From Acidobacteriaceae bacterium (lineage in GTDB: Bacteria > Acidobacteriota > Terriglobia > Terriglobales > Acidobacteriaceae), in contig PLUJ01000202.1 in assembly GCA_003165455.1 (NCBI GenBank), positions 241 to 9,581 of the forward strand: a DNA stretch of 9,341 nt, in the 5' to 3' direction. Below are positions 6,197 through 9,341 of this stretch, piece after piece (position 1 is the stretch's first letter; every line of letters starts with the position of its first letter). The position numbers were made by a program, and so were the translations under genes. Under the pieces are notes generated by a model, which worked only from the letters and a program-made list of their open reading frames with translations, ran no database searches and was not told the DNA's origin.

Positions 6197-6268
6197 CCAA
6201 TATCCGCAAAACGCTGTAAATTATTGCGTCCGGTGTAGTAGTACGCCGGGGGAATATCGGGGGGTGAA

Positions 6269-7351
6269 ATGGTTCGAGTGGGACTAATTGGCTTCGGCAC
6301 CGCGGGACAAGCGTTTCACGCGCCCGTCCTCCGAGGTGTTCAGGGCATGGAGCTGGCTTGCGTCATGCAGCGTACGGGCACTCTGGCTCAGGAGAAATAC
6401 CCCGAGGTGCGTGTGGCTCGAAGCGTCGAAGAACTGCTGGCCGACGAGACGATCCAGCTCTGCGTGGTCGCCACTCCGAACGATTCGCACTTTGACCTGG
6501 CGCGGGCCTGTCTGCTCGCTGGACGGCACGTCGTGGTAGACAAGCCGTTCGCCCCTACTCTGCGGGAGGCGCAAGAATTAGTTCGCCTGGCAGCCGAGCG
6601 CCAGCGGTTGATCACTGTATATCAGGACCGGCGTTGGGACGGGGACTTTGGAACCATAAAGAGGATTTTGTCCTCCGGCGAATTGGGTACGGTCACGGAA
6701 TATGAGTGCCGCTACGACCGCTTCCGCTTGCAGCCAAAGGCGAATGCTTGGCGCGAGCGCCCCGATCAGCCCGCGGCGGGCGTTCTCTTTGACCTGGGAC
6801 CGCACGTGATCGATCAAGCGCTGGTTTTGTTTGGCGAGCCCCGCGCGATTACGGCTTCGGCGTTTTGCCAGCGGGAGAGCTCCCGCGTGGATGATGCCTT
6901 TGATGTTTGTCTGGAATACTCCGCGCCGCAAGCCGCACTGCGAGTGATGTTGCGCGCACGGATCGTAGCCTATTCGCCAGGCCCTCATTTCCTGATTCAT
7001 GGCACCAATGGGTCGTTCGTGAAATACGGGATGGACCCGCAAGAGGCACACCTGCGCGGGCCCAATTGCCCCCAAGGTTTGGATTGGGGTTCGGATTGGG
7101 GAGAAGAGCCGGAGGATCAGTGGGGCACGCTCAGTCTTGTGGACAAGCCCAGCCGAAAGGTAAAGACGGATCGAGGTGACTATCGCGGCTTCTATGCGAA
7201 TGTGCGCGACGCAATCGAAAAGAACACTCCACTGGATGTCACCCCGGAGCAAGCCCTCCGAACCATGCGCGCGGTCCTGCTGGCGCACAAAAGCAGCCGG
7301 GAGCGGCGAACGGTGGATTGGTCGGAACCTGCTGACTCAACCGCTGACTGA
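6269..7351 (+). CDS. Gfo/Idh/MocA-family NAD(P)-dependent oxidoreductase, YdgJ-like
   Basis: A 360-residue cytoplasmic dehydrogenase of the Gfo/Idh/MocA family, which oxidises or reduces sugars and polyols with NAD(P). The N-terminal Rossmann fold starts at VRVGLIGFGTAGQAFHAPVL (2-21). ATPNDSH (68-74) and VVVDKPFAPT (88-97) follow; K92 is the family's active-site lysine. The C-terminal substrate domain holds YQDRRWDGDF (118-127), FDLGPHVIDQA (174-184, with D175 and H179) and IHGTNGSFVKYGMDPQE (243-259). This combination matches the E. coli YdgJ branch as I recall it, rather than myo-inositol dehydrogenases. The exact substrate is unknown. GGGGTGA just upstream is a usable Shine-Dalgarno sequence and supports the ATG at 6269. 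The gene stands alone between a divergent DUF5670 gene and a convergent VWFA pseudogene. Confidence 0.92.
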   Translation: MVRVGLIGFGTAGQAFHAPVLRGVQGMELACVMQRTGTLAQEKYPEVRVARSVEELLADETIQLCVVATPNDSHFDLARACLLAGRHVVVDKPFAPTLREAQELVRLAAERQRLITVYQDRRWDGDFGTIKRILSSGELGTVTEYECRYDRFRLQPKANAWRERPDQPAAGVLFDLGPHVIDQALVLFGEPRAITASAFCQRESSRVDDAFDVCLEYSAPQAALRVMLRARIVAYSPGPHFLIHGTNGSFVKYGMDPQEAHLRGPNCPQGLDWGSDWGEEPEDQWGTLSLVDKPSRKVKTDRGDYRGFYANVRDAIEKNTPLDVTPEQALRTMRAVLLAHKSSRERRTVDWSEPADSTAD

Positions 7352-7372
7352 TAGCGCAGGATTGAAGCGGCG

Positions 7373-7391
7373 GCCGACAGTGTCTGGCGGC
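7373..7391 (+). terminator. Hairpin just downstream of the oxidoreductase gene
   Basis: GCCGACAG (7373-7380), TGT loop, CTGGCGGC (7384-7391) form a 7-pair stem with one A-G mismatch, 21 bases after the TGA. A second small stem AGGCG/CGCCT follows at 7399-7413. Neither has a T-tract, so termination is only a possibility. Confidence 0.35.
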
Positions 7392-7582
7392 GCTGCGTAG
7401 GCGCGTCTCGCCTCGCAAAATTCAGGGCTGCTTAATAGATCCTCGATCAAAGGCAGACAAAGGGGAGGGCTGGGGGAGGACGGCTAAGTCTGCGTCAATC
7501 GAGCAAGGCTGTCAAGATGCAGGATTTTGCGACGTTTTCTAATCCAAATCCTCGGTGATTAGATCCTCTGTCCAGCTTTTCC
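7392..7582. other. Gene-free convergent intergenic stretch
   Basis: No credible coding frame lies between the oxidoreductase and the VWFA pseudogene (231 bp from stop to stop). Beyond the stems near 7373-7413 it holds a G-rich run (7461-7482, runs of 4, 3 and 5 G). It also has a 7-bp inverted repeat TCTAATC/GATTAGA (7538-7544 and 7557-7563) and a 9-bp direct repeat TAGATCCTC (7436-7444 and 7560-7568). None is strong enough to assign a role. Confidence 0.4.
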
Positions 7583-8701
7583 CTACTGTTGCTGGTTCCG
7601 CGCCGTAGCGTAGTATCCCGCGCGCGTCTGTATTTTGTACCCCTGTTTCGATTTGATTTGCAGTTTGCGATAGCCGCCATCGAGCACTGGATTGGTCGAC
7701 GTATAGCCCAGGCTGTACTGGCTTCGGAGTTCGGCGGCGATCTGATCGAAGGCTTCTTTCAGCTTGTCGAATTTATTTCCCACATTGATAACTCTGCCGC
7801 CGGTCGCCTCGGTAAGCTTTTGCATTTCTCCTTCACCGGTGTAGGCCATGCCCATACTGAAATAACCGCCCCGATCCGCGCACAGCAGCACGTACACGAT
7901 CGCATCGGCTTTTTGCGCAGCTTCCATCGCATCCTTGATTTTCAACTTGCTGCCTTCGTCTTCTCCGTCGGTCAGCAAAATCATGGCCTTGCGTCCCACT
8001 TCTTTCGAGAGCATGTCATGCGCGGAAAGATAGACCGCGTCGTAAAGCACAGTGCCCGGCGTATTGTGGGTAGGCACCGGCCCTTGTCCCAAGCCGGGGA
8101 TGCCGCTGCCTCCGCTGACCACTCCGCTTTGGATTCTCACTTTATTCAGCGCGGCCTGCAGGCGGTGAACATCCCGCGTGTAATCCTGAATTAATTCCGA
8201 TTCCACATTGAAGTCGATGACAAATGCTTCGTCCTTATCGGTAAGAATCTGCCGCAAGAATGCCCCGCCAACTTCTTTTTCCATGTCGAGAACTCGGAGC
8301 TGGCTGCCGGAGGAATCAATAAGGATGCCGAGCGTAAGCGGGAGGTTCGATTCGGCAGTGAAGTATTTGATGGTTTACGGTTTGCCGTCTTCGAAGATTT
8401 CGAAGTCATCTTTGGTCTGATTGGGGATGAGGGCACCGTGCTTGTCTTTGACGTTGAAGAAAACTCCGACCACGTTTACGTTGACCTTGAGGGTCTCGTT
8501 AGGCTGCTGGTCTTGAGTTTGCTGGGTGGATTGCTGGTCTTCGGATGGCTGGGCCGGTTTCCGGACGTCGCCGGGATCGGAGGGATTGGAATTCTGAGCC
8601 AGGGCAGGCAGAACGGCGGCCGGCAGGGCCGCAAGGAAAAATAGGATTGAGGCAGAGACCAGGGTCGGCAAAAATCTTCGGTAAGCGGATAATTTGGGCA
8701 T
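7583..8701 (-). pseudogene. VWFA-related Acidobacterial domain protein (paralogue 2) broken by one in-frame stop
   Basis: Read through, this is a 372-codon gene of the same family as the one at 4637. It has a signal peptide (1-35, cleavage near ALPALA), a Gln-rich linker (about 51-68) and a beta-rich module (KVNVNVVGVFFNVKDKHGA). Codon 109 (8377-8375 on the minus strand) is TAA, splitting EIFEDGKP from TIKYFTAESNLPL. The frame is otherwise intact to TAG at 7583-7585, and the MIDAS residues all remain: DSSGS (D129, S131, S133), GTVLYDAV (T217) and LLTDGEDE (D245). A CAA glutamine codon one transition away would restore it; Gln is plausible at this site. Translation restarting at the ATG of MEKEVGG (8284) would lose the DxSxS motif, and no Shine-Dalgarno sequence precedes it. 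The upstream fragment alone (8375-8701) would be a 108-residue exported piece without a VWA domain. A sequencing error or stop readthrough could also explain it. Confidence 0.85.
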
Positions 8702-8729
8702 TGATGGTTCCCTCTAGGGGGTTTTTGTT

Positions 8730-8758
8730 AGTCTATTCCTGAAAGTTAGATGCACCAA
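8730..8758 (-). promoter_or_regulatory. Promoter candidate for VWFA gene 2
   Basis: On the minus strand TTGGTG (8758-8753), a 17-base spacer and TAGACT (8735-8730) make the best -35/-10 pair in the window. It is followed within about 20 bases by AGAGGGA and the ATG at 8701. An intact promoter and ribosome binding site agree with recent loss of the gene rather than long decay. Confidence 0.45.
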
Positions 8759-8779
8759 ATGGACGGGTTTGGGCATCCC

Positions 8780-8798
8780 AAGGAAAGTGTTTTTCCTT
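8780..8798 (+). repeat. 7-bp inverted repeat upstream of VWFA gene 3
   Basis: AAGGAAA (8780-8786) and TTTCCTT (8792-8798) are perfect inverted repeats with a 5-base loop in the 133-bp divergent region. A small palindrome GGACGGTCC follows at 8812-8820, just before the ribosome binding site. They could be operator or leader structures; the stems are short. Confidence 0.35.
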
Positions 8799-8824
8799 TG
8801 TGCTAAGGAACGGACGGTCCATGT

Positions 8825-8829
8825 GAGGA
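8825..8829 (+). promoter_or_regulatory. Ribosome binding site of VWFA gene 3
   Basis: GAGGA lies 5 bases before the ATG at 8835 and supports it over the in-frame GTG at 8823, which would itself overlap this site. Confidence 0.6.
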
Positions 8830-8834
8830 AAGAA

Positions 8835-9341
8835 ATGGCGACGGGGAACGGGACAGGACGGGGCAAAGTGAAGTGGCTGGCGACTCCGCTGGTCCTCTTT
8901 CCGGCACTGCTTGCCGGATGTCTCAGCGTTAGCGTTCCGGAGATGGCGGCACAGTCTTCCGCAAACCCGGCCCAGGACGCACAGACCCAGTCAGCACAGA
9001 CGCAGCCCGCACAAACGCAGCCGGCACAGAACTCCGACATTACAGATGCGCCCACGGTGCAACCGCCTTCCGCAACCCCGGAACCACCGCCGGTTCCCCG
9101 GCCGGAAGAAAAGAAAGCGGCGACCATGGATAGGGACCCATGGACGAACCAGCCAATCAACAAACCGGCAGCCGCGCCGACTGCCCCGCCTGAGGAAGAG
9201 ATCTCCACCCCTTCACACATGCCGCCGGTCCGGACATTGCCGCCGGGGAGCTCGACGAAGCAGGGAATGAGCGCGCAGGAGCAGCTTTATACCTTGGTGG
9301 TGCATACCAACTTTGTGCAGATTCCAGTTACGGTGAGGGAT
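8835..9341 (+). CDS. VWFA-related protein (paralogue 3), N-terminal part, cut by the window end
   Basis: The first 169 codons of a third family member. The N-terminus is basic, then hydrophobic (WLATPLVLFPALLAGC), and contains LAGC with cysteine 29: a good lipobox, so this may be a lipoprotein modified by an Lgt like the one encoded in this window. The alternative is a conventional signal peptide cut after EMAAQ. A long Gln/Pro/Ala/Thr-rich linker (about 40-140) contains three QTQxA pentapeptides. The last visible residues, LVVHTNFVQIPVTVRD, match the beginning of the beta module seen in the other two paralogues (EVNVVFTVTD, KVNVNVVGVFFNVKD), which is the main ground for the family assignment. 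The VWA domain itself lies beyond the window, so its metal site cannot be checked. It is divergent from paralogue 2, with 133 bases between the two starts. Confidence 0.75.
   Translation, partial: MATGNGTGRGKVKWLATPLVLFPALLAGCLSVSVPEMAAQSSANPAQDAQTQSAQTQPAQTQPAQNSDITDAPTVQPPSATPEPPPVPRPEEKKAATMDRDPWTNQPINKPAAAPTAPPEEEISTPSHMPPVRTLPPGSSTKQGMSAQEQLYTLVVHTNFVQIPVTVRD
8982..9026 (+). repeat. Three 15-bp tandem repeats in the linker of VWFA protein 3
   Basis: CAGACCCAGTCAGCA, CAGACGCAGCCCGCA and CAAACGCAGCCGGCA are consecutive in-frame units encoding QTQSA, QTQPA and QTQPA. The unit length equals that in VWFA gene 1 although the sequences differ. Confidence 0.75.

Noticed and set aside
6578..7288. 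Long minus-strand frame of 236 codons opposite the oxidoreductase
   Set aside because: Antisense shadow of a gene with clear Gfo/Idh/MocA motifs; no recognisable domain in the minus frame.
7461..7482. G-quadruplex candidate
   Set aside because: Only three runs of three or more G are present, so a stable three-tier quadruplex is not supported.
7436..7568. TAGATCCTC direct repeats as a target-site duplication around an inserted element
   Set aside because: The 115 bases between them show no terminal inverted repeats or coding frame; a 9-bp repeat at this spacing can occur by chance or decay.
8191..8436. Minus-strand 81-codon frame bridging the nonsense codon of the VWFA pseudogene
   Set aside because: It is in a different frame from both halves of the gene and encodes a Ser/Lys/Arg-rich peptide without family features. 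The break is a point stop, not a frameshift.
8714..9220. Minus-strand 168-codon frame with a Cys-rich repeat (GCVCAGCVCADWVC)
   Set aside because: It is the antisense of the QTQPA repeats of VWFA gene 3; the cysteines come from reading the 15-bp units backwards, and the plus frame has a signal peptide, a ribosome binding site and family similarity.

Overview
The window looks like chromosomal DNA from an Acidobacteriota bacterium, probably of the Koribacter/Terriglobia kind. This is inferred from three members of the VWFA-related Acidobacterial domain family (TIGR03436 type) within 5 kb, a moderately GC-rich base composition, and short intergenic spacing with weak or variable Shine-Dalgarno sequences. 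I see no rRNA, tRNA, CRISPR array, transposase or phage gene.

Layout. 1-119: probable 3' end of a + strand gene of unknown function. 189-1001 (+): lgt, prolipoprotein diacylglyceryl transferase. 1047-3227 (-), convergent with lgt: a large membrane acyltransferase (AT3) fused to a periplasmic SGNH domain. 3337-3429 (-): an unrecognised 30-residue single-pass membrane microprotein just upstream of the acyltransferase. 3570-4538 (+): an RluD-type 23S rRNA pseudouridine synthase. 4637-5770 (+): VWFA protein 1, secreted, with intact metal-binding (MIDAS) residues; a longer start at 4538 is possible. 5771-5971: about 200 bp without a gene, containing up to three successive hairpins. 5972-6133 (-): a 53-residue DUF5670/lmo0937-type membrane protein. 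6269-7351 (+): a YdgJ-like Gfo/Idh/MocA oxidoreductase. 7352-7582: no gene, a few weak hairpins. 7583-8701 (-): VWFA protein 2, apparently a pseudogene broken by one in-frame TAA. 8835-9341 (+): the start of VWFA protein 3, divergent from protein 2, with a possible lipoprotein signal, running off the window.

How the genes relate. Most are single transcription units in alternating directions, so this is not one operon. A loose theme is the cell envelope: Lgt (lipoprotein maturation), the AT3-SGNH acyltransferase (O-acylation of an exported glycan), two tiny membrane proteins and three exported VWFA proteins. If the lipobox of VWFA protein 3 is real, it would be a substrate of the Lgt encoded here. 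RluD and the oxidoreductase are unrelated housekeeping or metabolic genes.

The most notable observations are the single-codon inactivation of VWFA protein 2, the structured 5813-5943 intergenic element, the 30-residue membrane microprotein, and -10-like boxes lying 7-12 bases from several start codons, which suggest leaderless or near-leaderless mRNAs. I do not see convincing evidence for a wholly new multi-gene system.
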